The notes: a model not told the origin generated them from the letters alone. 64,000 nucleotides of DNA from Halobaculum sp. MBLA0147 (GCF_041361345.1 NZ_JBGKAD010000001.1:2356001-2420000), one strand, 5' to 3'. Shown: positions 34,688 through 42,956, counted from the stretch's first letter. Numbers and translations: made by a program.

Positions 34688-35437
34688 TCACAGTTCCGTC
34701 GGCGCGGTGCTCTGGGTGCGCGACTCGTTCTCCCACTTCTTCTCGACGTCGCGGTTGGCGAGGACGACGAGCGTGCCGTCGTCCGTCTCGATGCGGGCCT
34801 TCCGGAGACCGACGCCGGCCACCTCGCCGGTGACACCGGCCGTCTCGACGCGGTCGCCCTCCTCGAAGTCCGGGTCGCGGATGAGGTACACCCCGGCGAC
34901 GGTGTCGGCGATCATCTCTTTGAGCGCGAACGCGACGCCCAAGCCGACGAAGCCGCTGGCCGTGCCGAGACTCGCTGCCACGTCGCCCAGGCCGACGATG
35001 TTCAACAACGCGAGGACGACCCCGAACCAGAGGAACACCCCGACGACCGCCACCGAGAGGTCGACCACGAGCCCCTGGTCTTCGGGGTAGATCCCACGGA
35101 GCACCCGGCGGACGACGGCGAGCACGACCCGGATCACGAGGTACGAACAGACGAGGAAGGCGAGGCCACCGACGACACGCGGGAGCGCGGCGACGATGCC
35201 GTCGAGGAACACCGCGAACGACTCTCGGACGGTCGGCGGGTCCGTCTGGAGCGGTGCGAGCGACGAGAGTCCCCAGTCTGGTGCGAGCGACGAGAGTCCC
35301 CAGTCTGGTGCGAGCGACGAGAGTCCCCAGTCTGGTGCGAGCGACGAGAGTCCCCAATCCGGTGTGAGCGACGAGAGTCCCCAATCCGGTGTGAGCGACG
35401 CGACGAACTGCGATCCGTCGGCGGTGATCGTCTCCAT
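34688..35437 (-). CDS. MscS-family mechanosensitive channel with tandem-repeat N-terminus
   Basis: 249 residues. After a ~60-residue N-terminus made of a nine-residue repeat come three membrane segments, the last being the pore-lining helix (ASLGTASGFVGLGVAFALKE) and the MscS beta domain (YLIRDPDFEEGDRVETAGVTGEV, then ARIETDDGTLVVLANRDVEKK). It should open on membrane tension to release solutes at osmotic downshock. It lacks the long C-terminal cage of bacterial MscS, ending shortly after the beta domain, which is common among haloarchaeal members. Confidence 0.88.
   Translation of the reverse strand: METITADGSQFVASLTPDWGLSSLTPDWGLSSLAPDWGLSSLAPDWGLSSLAPDWGLSSLAPLQTDPPTVRESFAVFLDGIVAALPRVVGGLAFLVCSYLVIRVVLAVVRRVLRGIYPEDQGLVVDLSVAVVGVFLWFGVVLALLNIVGLGDVAASLGTASGFVGLGVAFALKEMIADTVAGVYLIRDPDFEEGDRVETAGVTGEVAGVGLRKARIETDDGTLVVLANRDVEKKWENESRTQSTAPTEL
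35254..35402 (-). repeat. 27-bp in-frame tandem repeat in the MscS gene
   Basis: Five 27-bp units and a partial sixth encode PDWGLSSLA/T repeats at the channel N-terminus. Three units carry CCCAGTCTGG and the two nearest the start carry CCCAATCCGG with GTGTG, so the array has begun to diverge from one end. Confidence 0.9.
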
Positions 35438-35673
35438 GCGACCACCTCTCACCCCGCCCACTCCAGCGTTCGGGTGTCGGACACCGGCTCCCCGGGCTCG
35501 TGGGGTCGACACGCGGGTGACGGTGACGACTGTCGGCGACGGGACGGGTGACTGTCGACGGCAGAACGGACGGCTGTCTGTGACGCGGCTCGCGGTCGTC
35601 GACGGCAGAACTCGCAGCCGCTTACGGGGGACTCGTGACCATCTACGGTGCACTCGCGGTCGTCGACGGAACG

Positions 35674-36015
35674 TCAGTCGGAGGCACCGGCGGCGGCGGG
35701 GACGACGGGCTCGCCGGTGCCACCGAGATCGGTCGACAACTCCAACGCGCCGCCACCGGCGGCGAGGGTGAGCTCGTCCGTCGTCCGGACGAACCGGAAC
35801 ACGCGGTTGCCGTCGTCTCTGATGACGATCCGGCGCTCGGCCAACGCCGCGTCCTCCAACCGGTCGAGCGCCCGGTACACCGTCGACAGCGGGATCCCAC
35901 TCTCGTCGGCCACGTCCTGTGCCGACAGCGGCGTGTCGAGCCTGGCGAACACCTGCCGCGTGGACTCGTCACCCAGCACCTCGAAGGTCGTCTCCGCGGT
36001 CGGGGCGTCAGTCAT
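35674..36015 (-). CDS. Winged-HTH transcriptional regulator
   Basis: 113 residues. HTH of the ArsR/TrmB-like kind: FEVLGDESTRQVFARLDTPLSAQDVADESG, then IPLSTVYRALDRLEDAALAERRIV (about residues 10-65), followed by a short wing (DDGNRVFRFVR) and a Gly/Ala-rich tail. Start at ATG 36015 rather than 36027 is chosen because the next start gives the usual short N-terminus. Target unknown; its own promoter faces the plus-strand HTH-10 gene. Confidence 0.82.
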   Translation of the reverse strand: MTDAPTAETTFEVLGDESTRQVFARLDTPLSAQDVADESGIPLSTVYRALDRLEDAALAERRIVIRDDGNRVFRFVRTTDELTLAAGGGALELSTDLGGTGEPVVPAAAGASD

Positions 36016-36167
36016 CTGCCACCCCACTCGCCGCGGTGGTCCGGACCCGGTACCGTCTCGTGCGCGGATCGTCGGCTACCATACACCACCTACTCGGACC
36101 CCGAACCCCGGATAGCTGATCCCACGCTACCGCGGCCTTTCAAGTGCGTGGGAACACCACGAGACGA

Positions 36168-36211
36168 GATCACACACTGCGGGCGTCGGGATCACACACT
36201 GCGGGCGTCGG
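36168..36211. repeat. Two 22-bp direct repeats upstream of the HTH-10 gene
   Basis: GATCACACACTGCGGGCGTCGG at 36168 and 36190 abut exactly. They lie 50-95 nt before the HTH-10 start and could be paired binding sites, spaced two helical turns, or a simple duplication. Confidence 0.7.
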
Positions 36212-36261
36212 GACGGCGTGGATTGGGGGCTCCCGTGCCCACCGCCGGTGTCGCGGGGTTC

Positions 36262-37044
36262 ATGCCGCTGGGACCCCAGTGTTCCAGCGTGACCGGACTC
36301 CGCGCGGAGCTGTCCGTCTCGGCGGTCGAGAGTTGTCCCGTCGCCGCCGCCTCCCGGGAGGCGACCGACACCCTCCGGGACGTGACGTGGACGACCGACG
36401 ACACCGACGGCACCGTCGAACGGTTCGACGCCGCGGCCGGCGAGTCGCTGTCTCCCACTGCGGACGCGGAGTCGGACGACGCCGGCTCGGCTACCGACGC
36501 GACGACGCCCGACTCGGTGGCCGGCGACGCCGCGGCCGAGACGGTAGCCGACGACGCTGCAGCCGAGACGACGTTCGAGACGGTGTTCGACGACGGGCAG
36601 ACGGAGACGGTGGAGTTCGGCCGCGACTGGGACGACTGCGTCTGCGAGCGGATGGAGGCCGTCGGCTGTCCGATCGACGACGTGCGAGCGGCCGACGGCC
36701 GACTGCTGATCCAGTTCCGGGTCCGTTCGAACGAGCGGCTCCGCGAGGTGATCGACGCGGCTCGCGAGGTGGCCGGCGACGTGCGACTGGAGTACGTCGT
36801 CGGCGCGGGCGAGGAGCGCTCCGACGCCGTCGTCGTCGACCGCGGCCGCCTCACCGAACGCCAACGCGAGGTGCTGGAGACGGCCTACGCGAGCGGGTAC
36901 TTCGCCCACCCGCGGGAGGCAAACGCCGAGACGGTCGCCGCCGAACTGGGCGTCTCCCCGTCCACGTTCCGGGAACACCTCGCGACCGCGCAGGCGAAGC
37001 TGTTCGGTGCCGTTCTCGGCGAGGAGACGGCCGATCTGGCGTGA
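36262..37044 (+). CDS. Bacterio-opsin-activator-like HTH-10 regulator
   Basis: 260 residues. The C-terminal HTH_10 domain is clear (RLTERQREVLETAYASGYFAHPREANAETVAAELGVSPSTFREHLATAQAKLFGA; core shown within limits as LTERQREVLETAYASGYF), preceded by a Bat-like alpha/beta region. The middle carries an Asp/Ala/Thr-rich insertion (~residues 55-95). Related proteins regulate bacteriorhodopsin, DMSO or stress genes, but this one's targets are unknown and there is no sensory PAS/GAF. The start is taken at ATG 36262; GTG at 36235 is possible. Confidence 0.8.
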   Translation: MPLGPQCSSVTGLRAELSVSAVESCPVAAASREATDTLRDVTWTTDDTDGTVERFDAAAGESLSPTADAESDDAGSATDATTPDSVAGDAAAETVADDAAAETTFETVFDDGQTETVEFGRDWDDCVCERMEAVGCPIDDVRAADGRLLIQFRVRSNERLREVIDAAREVAGDVRLEYVVGAGEERSDAVVVDRGRLTERQREVLETAYASGYFAHPREANAETVAAELGVSPSTFREHLATAQAKLFGAVLGEETADLA

Positions 37045-37065
37045 GCGCCGTTCGCGCGGCTCGAC

Positions 37066-37143
37066 GCGACGGTGCGGATCGCACGTCGGTGGTGCGTCGC
37101 GAGGGCGACGGTGCGGATCGCACGTCGGCGGTGCGTCGCGACG
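37066..37143. repeat. Two 39-bp direct repeats containing GTGCG-GAT-CGCAC palindromes
   Basis: Units 37066-37104 and 37105-37143 differ at one position. Each holds the near-palindrome GTGCGGATCGCAC (37072-37084 and 37111-37123). They lie between the HTH-10 gene and the next small HTH gene, so they may be operators for either or an ordinary duplication. Confidence 0.75.
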
Positions 37144-37222
37144 ACGACCCCGCCGCAGTCGTGTGGTGTTCCCGCGGTGTCGGAACGCTGGGGATAAGTA
37201 CCCCTCGTAGATACTGGGGAGT

Positions 37223-37615
37223 ATGGCCCGCGACGCCCTGTCGCGGCGGGCGCAGTCGGAGACCGAGCCAGCGCTGGACGCGGTGTTGGACGCGCTCGAC
37301 GACGACGACTGTCGTGTGATCATCGAACACTTGGAGGAACCAATGACTGCAGCCGAACTGTCCGACGCGACGGACATCCCGAGTTCGACGATGTACCGCA
37401 AACTCGACTTGCTCTCGGAGGCAGCGCTGGTCGACGAGGGGACGGAGGTGCGCCCGGACGGCCACCACGCGAGCGTCTACGTCACCGACTTCGAGACCGT
37501 GGAGGTGTCGTTGGACGACGAGCGGTCGCTCACCGTCGACGTGGAGCGGCCGAGCGATCGGGACGCCGACGAACGACTCTCCGCGATGTGGCAGGAGGTG
37601 CGCCGCGAGACATGA
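37223..37615 (+). CDS. Small winged-HTH regulator
   Basis: 130 residues. HTH core: DDDDCRVIIEHLEEPMTAAELSDATD then IPSSTMYRKLDLLSEAALVDEG (about residues 26-75), wing with VYVTDFETVEVSL. Belongs to the haloarchaeal ArsR-like group often paired with a small membrane protein; here the membrane gene follows with a 4-nt ATGA overlap, so the regulator probably controls its own operon in response to a signal from that protein. A GGATAAGTACCCC element serves as promoter. Confidence 0.85.
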   Translation: MARDALSRRAQSETEPALDAVLDALDDDDCRVIIEHLEEPMTAAELSDATDIPSSTMYRKLDLLSEAALVDEGTEVRPDGHHASVYVTDFETVEVSLDDERSLTVDVERPSDRDADERLSAMWQEVRRET

Positions 37616-37908
37616 CCGGTCTCGTCCCGCTGCTCCACGTCGACACCGCCATCGCGGTGACGAAGCTCGGTACGCTCGTCCTCGGCGGCCTGATCTCGTA
37701 CCTCGGCTGGCAGGCGTACACTCGCACCCGCGCGGCGCCGCTGCGCGCGCTGTCGATCGGGTTCGCCATCGTCACCCTCGGCGCCGCGCTCGGGGGTGTG
37801 ATCGACCAGTTCCTCGGTTCGCAGTCGACGCTGTGGGGTGTGTTGGTGTCGAGTTCGCTCACGCTCGTCGGCTTCGGCGTCATCACCTACTCGTTGTACA
37901 TGGAGTGA
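37612..37908 (+). CDS. Small three-helix membrane protein (DUF7521-like)
   Basis: 98 residues, three hydrophobic helices (VTKLGTLVLGGLISYLGWQA, LSIGFAIVTLGAALGGVIDQ, LVSSSLTLVGFGVITYSLYM). Haloarchaeal proteins of this form are regularly encoded directly after a small HTH gene, as here (ATGA overlap). The role is unknown; a membrane signal input to the regulator is an inference. Confidence 0.82.
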   Translation: MTGLVPLLHVDTAIAVTKLGTLVLGGLISYLGWQAYTRTRAAPLRALSIGFAIVTLGAALGGVIDQFLGSQSTLWGVLVSSSLTLVGFGVITYSLYME

Positions 37909-37924
37909 CGCCCGCCGAGGCGTC

Positions 37925-39391
37925 TCACCCGTCGACGGCGAAGTCGGGCCGGACCCACACGAGGAACTCGTCCTCGCGGTCGACGACGCCGGCGACGTGA
38001 TCGTCCGGTGTCGGCGGGTCGCGCACGGACGCCGGCGTGATCGTCGAGACGTTCTGGACCGCGTCGACGAGGATCCCGATCTGTCGGTCCGTCGCCAGCG
38101 TGTCGTCGTCCAAGACGACCACCGCCTGCTCGCCGTCGCCGGCGTCGCCCGTCGTCCCCAGCGTCCGGTCCGGGTCGACGATGGAGGTCGTCCGCTCGCG
38201 GACGGCGGTGACACCCACGACGTGACTCGGGGTTCCGGGGACGCGCGTCACCTCGTCGACGCCGTCGATCCGCTCGATGGCCTCGACGTAGTCGATGGCG
38301 AGCACGAACGTGTCCGCCCCGCGCTCGAACTCGAGCCCCTGGAACGACTCCGCCAGCGCCTCCCCCGGCGCACGGTCCGACACCGACACGTCGTCGTCGT
38401 CGGTCTCGTCGGTGTCCTCGCTCTCGTCGCTGTCGTGAGTCTCGTCTGTCTCGTCGACTCTCGGCTCGCCCGTGTCGTCTCCGTCGTGCTCGGCCTCGTC
38501 GACTCCGGACGCGCCCGTGTCGTCGACCTCGGACTCGTCCGCCTCCGGAGCCGTCTCGGCGTCGGTCCCACCCGTATCGGCACTCTCGGTCGCGTCCGCC
38601 GGGTCCAACGAGATCGACTCCGTGGCAGGGGTCACGGCGGGTGTGACATCCTCCGCCACCGACTCGGGGGTCGGGTCACTCGGTGGCGCCTCGTCTGTGT
38701 GGTCGTCCGACGCCGTCGCCGGGTCCAGTGACAGCGACTCCGTCGCCGCCGTGACGGCCGGAGTCGCGTCCGCGTCGAGCGTCGCCGGGTCGGGCGCGTC
38801 GGCGTCGGACGCCACTCCGCCCGCCTCGGAGGGATCGAGCGACAGCGGCTCGCTCGCTGCCGTAACGATGGGAGTCGTGTCCGTGTCGAGAGTCGTCGGT
38901 TTCGGTGTGTCGTCTCCACCGGCGGCAGGGTCGTCGCCGGCGTCATCTGCGTCGGAGGCGCTGTCTCCGTCTGCGTCGGAGGTGTCACCGGCGCCATCCG
39001 TGTCGTCGCCACCGTCGCCGTCGGCTCCGTCACCCGCCGTCCGTCGCCCGGCGCGTGCGCGACTGATCCGGTCTGCACGCCCGCTGTCGCCGGCCGACGC
39101 ACCGCGGCTCTGTCGCAGTCGCTCGGCACGACTGGTCGTGTCGGCCGGGTCGTCTCCCTCTCCGTCTCCGTCCCCCGCTCCGTCGCCGTCCGCCGAGGAC
39201 TGGGTGCCGTCGGTCGTCTCGGGCGCCTCGCCGGGGTCCGCTGTGTCGCCACTCTCGTCGTCCCCGTCGTCGTCCGTCCCACGACTGTTCCGGCCGCGTC
39301 GGAGCCGTTCGGCGCGGCGGTGACGACGCTCGTCCGTGTCGGACCCGGACTCTCCCGTCTCGCCGTCCGCGGACTGCTCGTCCTCGCTCAT
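37925..39391 (-). CDS. CheW-domain protein with a long acidic, motif-repeated N-terminal tail
   Basis: 488 residues. Only the C-terminal ~140 residues fold as a CheW domain (ERGADTFVLAIDYVEAIERI, VVGVTAVRERTTSIVDPDRTLG, AVVVLDDDTLATDRQIGILVDAVQNV). The first ~340 residues are disordered and acidic but not random: three basic motifs R-A-[ED]-R-[LI] (residues 26-31, 88-93, 105-111) and three copies of TP-x-VT-x-A-[ST]-E-x-[LI]-SLDP (173-187, 210-224, 250-264). CheW links receptors with CheA; a single CheW domain on a long tail resembles bacterial ParP, which is partnered with a ParA ATPase. The ParA gene here overlaps it by 4 nt. Confidence 0.82.
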   Translation of the reverse strand: MSEDEQSADGETGESGSDTDERRHRRAERLRRGRNSRGTDDDGDDESGDTADPGEAPETTDGTQSSADGDGAGDGDGEGDDPADTTSRAERLRQSRGASAGDSGRADRISRARAGRRTAGDGADGDGGDDTDGAGDTSDADGDSASDADDAGDDPAAGGDDTPKPTTLDTDTTPIVTAASEPLSLDPSEAGGVASDADAPDPATLDADATPAVTAATESLSLDPATASDDHTDEAPPSDPTPESVAEDVTPAVTPATESISLDPADATESADTGGTDAETAPEADESEVDDTGASGVDEAEHDGDDTGEPRVDETDETHDSDESEDTDETDDDDVSVSDRAPGEALAESFQGLEFERGADTFVLAIDYVEAIERIDGVDEVTRVPGTPSHVVGVTAVRERTTSIVDPDRTLGTTGDAGDGEQAVVVLDDDTLATDRQIGILVDAVQNVSTITPASVRDPPTPDDHVAGVVDREDEFLVWVRPDFAVDG

Positions 39392-40299
39392 CGAGTGGCC
39401 TCCGGGGTCCCGAAGCGGGCGTCGACACTGTCGGCCACGTCCAGGAACACATCGGCCATGTCGACGCCGTCGTCGTACTCGAAGATGGACGTGCCGTTCG
39501 AGAACGCTCGCTGGAGCGCCACCCGCTTGCGCACCTCCCACACCGGCACGTCCGGGAACACCGTCTGGAACCACTCGATCATCTCCGCGTCCTCGTTGGT
39601 CGTCTCCACGCGGTTGGCGACCACCCCGACGTCCGACACCTCGATCCCCGTCTCGGACTCCAACACCGCCACCTGATCGAACAACAGCTCGATGGCACGT
39701 TCGGAGGTCGCCTCGGTCAACGCCGGGATCAGGAGGTTCGGCGCGGCGTACATCGCGTTGTCCGTCAGCCGCCCGTAGAACGGCGGCGTGTCCACCAACA
39801 CGTAGTCGTACGGGTCGTCGATCCGGTCGAGCACACGGTCCAGTTGGTCCACCGCGTGCCCGCCTTCGCCGGAGACGATCCCCGGGTCGAGGTTCAACGA
39901 CAGCCGTCCCAACTCGTCCGGGTCCACGTCCACCTCCGATCGGCTCCCCGCACGCGCTACCAGATCGGCGATGGTGAGCTCGTGCTCGGCGTGGAGCAGG
40001 TCGGTGTTGCTCGGCAACAGGTCCAACTCGGCGTGGTCTCGGATCAGATCGCCCGCCGCGTCGCGGTGGGCCGTGGACGTGAGCGCGTCGAGCAGCGTCG
40101 GCGGCTCCGCGTCGTACGCCGCCGGGAACCCGAGTCCCTCGGTGGCGTTCCCCTGCGGGTCGAGGTCGACGAACAACACCTCGTGGCCGCGCCGTGCCAG
40201 TGCGCCCGCCACGTTGATCGCGACGGTCGTCTTCCCGGTCCCCCCTTTCGCGTTCGTCACGCAGAGTCTGACGGCGTCTCCCGCCGCGTCGTCGCTCAT
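39388..40299 (-). CDS. ParA/MinD-superfamily ATPase coupled to CheW protein
   Basis: 303 residues. Deviant Walker A KGGTGKTTVAIN (residues ~18-29) with the signature lysine, LFVDLDPQGNATEGLGF, and switch II LVDTPPFYGRLTDNAM typify ParA/Soj dimer-forming ATPases that make gradients on nucleoid or membrane. There is no MinD-type C-terminal amphipathic helix visible. No parB or centromere-like repeats are adjacent; instead the downstream gene, translationally coupled by ATGA, is a CheW-domain protein. A role in placing chemotaxis arrays (ParC-like) is proposed. Promoter: TTTATGTG on the minus strand ~25 nt upstream. Confidence 0.87.
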   Translation of the reverse strand: MSDDAAGDAVRLCVTNAKGGTGKTTVAINVAGALARRGHEVLFVDLDPQGNATEGLGFPAAYDAEPPTLLDALTSTAHRDAAGDLIRDHAELDLLPSNTDLLHAEHELTIADLVARAGSRSEVDVDPDELGRLSLNLDPGIVSGEGGHAVDQLDRVLDRIDDPYDYVLVDTPPFYGRLTDNAMYAAPNLLIPALTEATSERAIELLFDQVAVLESETGIEVSDVGVVANRVETTNEDAEMIEWFQTVFPDVPVWEVRKRVALQRAFSNGTSIFEYDDGVDMADVFLDVADSVDARFGTPEATR

Positions 40300-40565
40300 G
40301 GCTCCACGTACCGGGGAGTCACACATAAACGTCAACCCTCTCGGCCGAGGTCGAGGTCACCCCCAGTGCGCCCCGGTTCCAACTCACCACCACTCCGACG
40401 GGCCGGAACGCCGGTCGACCGACCCGGGTCCCGCGTCGTCCAGCCCGTCCGCAAGGGTATTCGGCGACACACCACCGATCTCCGTCGCTCCCGACCGCCG
40501 GTGTGTGCTCCATTCACATACTAGATCTGACACGTCTCAACCTTCCGACAGCAGTCGTCTCTCGA

Positions 40566-40585
40566 AGTTTACAAAATTGTTTTGT
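40566..40585 (+). promoter_or_regulatory. AT-rich promoter with inverted repeat ACAAAA-TTG-TTTTGT
   Basis: AGTTTACAAAATTGTTTTG is the strongest AT patch in the region and lies 25-44 nt before ATG 40610. Positions 40571-40585 form perfect 6-bp arms around TTG, overlapping box A, so a regulator could block it. Confidence 0.65.
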
Positions 40586-40609
40586 CTGCTGCTCACTGAC
40601 TTCTACTCG

Positions 40610-41782
40610 ATGTCGGACGAAAGTCGGACGTCGAGCAGACGCACCGTGCTCAAACTGCTGGGGAGCGGGGCGGTCGCCGCCGGGACGGCCCCACGGCTCG
40701 TTCGTGCCGCCGCCGACGCGGTCGTCGCGGAGACGCTCCGCGGGAACTCCGGGAAGCCGTTGAAACACGAACAGATCCGGGCGGTCCGGCGGCGGTTCGC
40801 GGCCAAACACGCGCCGCGTGACGGTGGCCGGCCACAGGTCGCGTTCACCGACCTCTCGGAGACGATCGGCGACTCGCGAGTGATGGCGTACAACGTCGTG
40901 AGCGACGGGAGCGGCGCACCCCGCGAACAGTTCGCGACGCGCGACGGTCCGGCCGACGCACCCGGTGTCGGGAGCGAGCGTAGCGACCGTCTCCACGAGA
41001 AGGCCGACGAGATGCTGGCCGACGCGAAGGCGGCCGCCGAGTCCTCCGGTGGACTGTCGATCCAGTCGACCGGAGACAACTGGAGCGACTGGTACCAGTA
41101 CGGGAGCACCGACCTCTACCACGAGTTCCCGAAGATGGGCGACTACGATGTCCGTCCGGGGAACGTGAAGTTCGTGAACGACGTGCGGAAGGCACCGGAC
41201 CAGGATCGTGCCGGCGCCCGGGTCAAACTCCGGATGGAACCGGGACGACAGGTGTGTAACGACGGGTTCGACGGTTACTGTAGTCCGACGATCCAGGACG
41301 GGTACAAGAACAAGCGCGCGGTGATCTTCCAGGACTGGGACCAGCCGGTCAACAGCACGCCGACGGAGGACCTGCTCACCGACACCGATCCGGAGGGTCA
41401 GATCTCCGACGTGACGACGACGCGGTCCGTCTCGCTCGGGCTGGAGGCGTCGAAGAGTGGCGTCGCGGCGTCCGTCGGCTACAGCAGCAGTGTCACGCTC
41501 CCCGCGGCCGAACTGGTCGACGCGACGACGCTCGCCGCCGGCGAGTCGGAACACAAGTTCGACGTGAACAGTCCGAAGAGCAACTCCTCGACGTACAACG
41601 CGGTCTTCGAGGTCGGGAGCGCCTCTCGGTGGACGCCCGACTGTGCCGCCGACGGCCGCGCCACACGCCGCGTGATGCTCGACGTCCACGTCGACCTCCA
41701 GTGGGGACTCGACACGCCGCTCACGGCCTGGGGTGACGTTATCTCCGACGACAAGAGCTTTACCTACGTGACGTACTGCTAG
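40610..41782 (+). CDS. Tat-exported protein of unknown function
   Basis: 390 residues. A twin-arginine signal (TSSRRTVLKLLGSGAVAAGTA) at the start indicates export in folded form; there is no lipobox. The mature part is polar, with many aromatic residues (NWSDWYQYGSTDLYHEFPKM) and five Cys residues (CNDGFDGYC, TPDCAADG, terminal YC) that could form disulfides outside the cell, rare in haloarchaeal proteins. Later sequence alternates in beta-strand style (SVSLGLEASKSGVAASVGYSS). I recognise no enzyme family. It is followed 10 nt later by a second export-signal protein. Confidence 0.75.
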   Translation: MSDESRTSSRRTVLKLLGSGAVAAGTAPRLVRAAADAVVAETLRGNSGKPLKHEQIRAVRRRFAAKHAPRDGGRPQVAFTDLSETIGDSRVMAYNVVSDGSGAPREQFATRDGPADAPGVGSERSDRLHEKADEMLADAKAAAESSGGLSIQSTGDNWSDWYQYGSTDLYHEFPKMGDYDVRPGNVKFVNDVRKAPDQDRAGARVKLRMEPGRQVCNDGFDGYCSPTIQDGYKNKRAVIFQDWDQPVNSTPTEDLLTDTDPEGQISDVTTTRSVSLGLEASKSGVAASVGYSSSVTLPAAELVDATTLAAGESEHKFDVNSPKSNSSTYNAVFEVGSASRWTPDCAADGRATRRVMLDVHVDLQWGLDTPLTAWGDVISDDKSFTYVTYC

Positions 41783-41791
41783 CAGACAACC

Positions 41792-42799
41792 GTGCCCTCC
41801 AGACGTACGCGCAGAGCGGTCGTCGCCGGACTGGGTGGCTCGCTCGGACTCGGCGGGCTCGCACTCGCCGTCGACGGCCCCACACTGTTCGGCGACCGCG
41901 ACACGCCAGGTGCCGACGGCTTCACCGCCGGGACGGTGCCGGCGACGGCCGACTCAGTGGTCGGGCTCGCCCACGACGGGGGTCCGCTCCCCGACCCGGT
42001 GACGGCAGCGACGACGGGCTTGGCGACGCGGGCCGCGTTCGACGGCGTCCCCGCACCCCTCCGTCGGCTCGCGGCGACCGGGAACGAGCCCCTCGAGACG
42101 ACCGACGGCGACGACCTCGCGATCCCGCGGCTCGGGAAGACACTCACCGTCACCACGGAGGCGGGCACAGCAGTGGTCGTCTGGGCGGCGTGGACGGACG
42201 AGCGGCTCCGGGAGTTCGTCGCCGCGGCGGGCGACGACACCGTCGCCACGGACACCCGCCTGGATCGCCGGACCTACGAGAGCGGCACCGTCGCCGCCGC
42301 ACGCCTCGCGGACACCGCCGCCGTCGTCGGCGACCCCGCTCCCGTCGCGGAGACACTCGCGACGTGGCACGGCGACGGCGACTCCCTCGGCGGCGCGACG
42401 CTGGGGACCTACTCGCGGACGCCCCGCGAGGACCCGCTCCGCCTCTCGCTCGCACGCCGGCCGGTCGCGCTGGCGGCGCTCGCGCCCGACGACCGTCGGA
42501 CGGTCTACGGTGCGGTCGACCGGCAGTACGGCTCGGTCGCGGCGGACGGGCGGCTCCGACTCGTGACGACCGGCGAGAGCCTCGACCCGACGCGGCTCGC
42601 GACGGCGCTGCGGACGGACCTCGGACTCGCGGACGGCGACGCGTCCGTGCTCGACGTGCCGCCGTCGGCCCGCGAGCACCTCTCGGTGGGGACCGACGGC
42701 GACGCCGCGACGGTGCTGTTCGACCCGCCCGTGGACGCCGACGGCCGGACGCTCCGGGCGCTCGTCGCCGGGCTGACGCGGCTCACGCTCGGCCGGTGA
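41792..42799 (+). CDS. Exported or anchored protein of unknown function
   Basis: 335 residues. The N-terminus RRTRRAVVAGLGGSLGLGGLALAVDG has a twin-Arg-like start and one hydrophobic stretch, so it is either Tat-exported or anchored by it. The rest is an Ala/Asp-rich alpha/beta protein without a recognised motif (VVVWAAWTDERLREFVAAA, LSLARRPVALAALAPDDRRTVYGAVDRQYG). It follows the other Tat protein after 10 nt and is likely co-transcribed; the pair may act together at the cell surface. Confidence 0.68.
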   Translation: MPSRRTRRAVVAGLGGSLGLGGLALAVDGPTLFGDRDTPGADGFTAGTVPATADSVVGLAHDGGPLPDPVTAATTGLATRAAFDGVPAPLRRLAATGNEPLETTDGDDLAIPRLGKTLTVTTEAGTAVVVWAAWTDERLREFVAAAGDDTVATDTRLDRRTYESGTVAAARLADTAAVVGDPAPVAETLATWHGDGDSLGGATLGTYSRTPREDPLRLSLARRPVALAALAPDDRRTVYGAVDRQYGSVAADGRLRLVTTGESLDPTRLATALRTDLGLADGDASVLDVPPSAREHLSVGTDGDAATVLFDPPVDADGRTLRALVAGLTRLTLGR

Positions 42800-42841
42800 C
42801 CCTCGGGACGGCCACTCCGTCCACCGGGTGACTCCACGACG

Positions 42842-42895
42842 CCCCCGACTCGTGTCGACGTCCCCCGACTCGTGTCGACGCCCCCCGACTCGTGC
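42842..42895. repeat. 20-bp tandem repeat downstream of the Tat protein pair
   Basis: CCCCCGACTCGTGTCGACGT/C occurs at 42842, 42862 and (truncated) 42882. CGTGTCGACG inside the unit is close to a palindrome around GTCGAC. It lies in a spacer before a small membrane protein. Confidence 0.75.
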
Positions 42896-42956
42896 AATTC
42901 TTTCCGCGCCACGCGAACTCGACAGCCTCTTGTAGCAGCGCGTCGAGTGAACGACC

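Noticed and set aside
37925..40299. Plasmid-type ParAB partition locus
   Set aside because: No ParB-like gene or parS-like repeats nearby; the coupled gene is a CheW protein.
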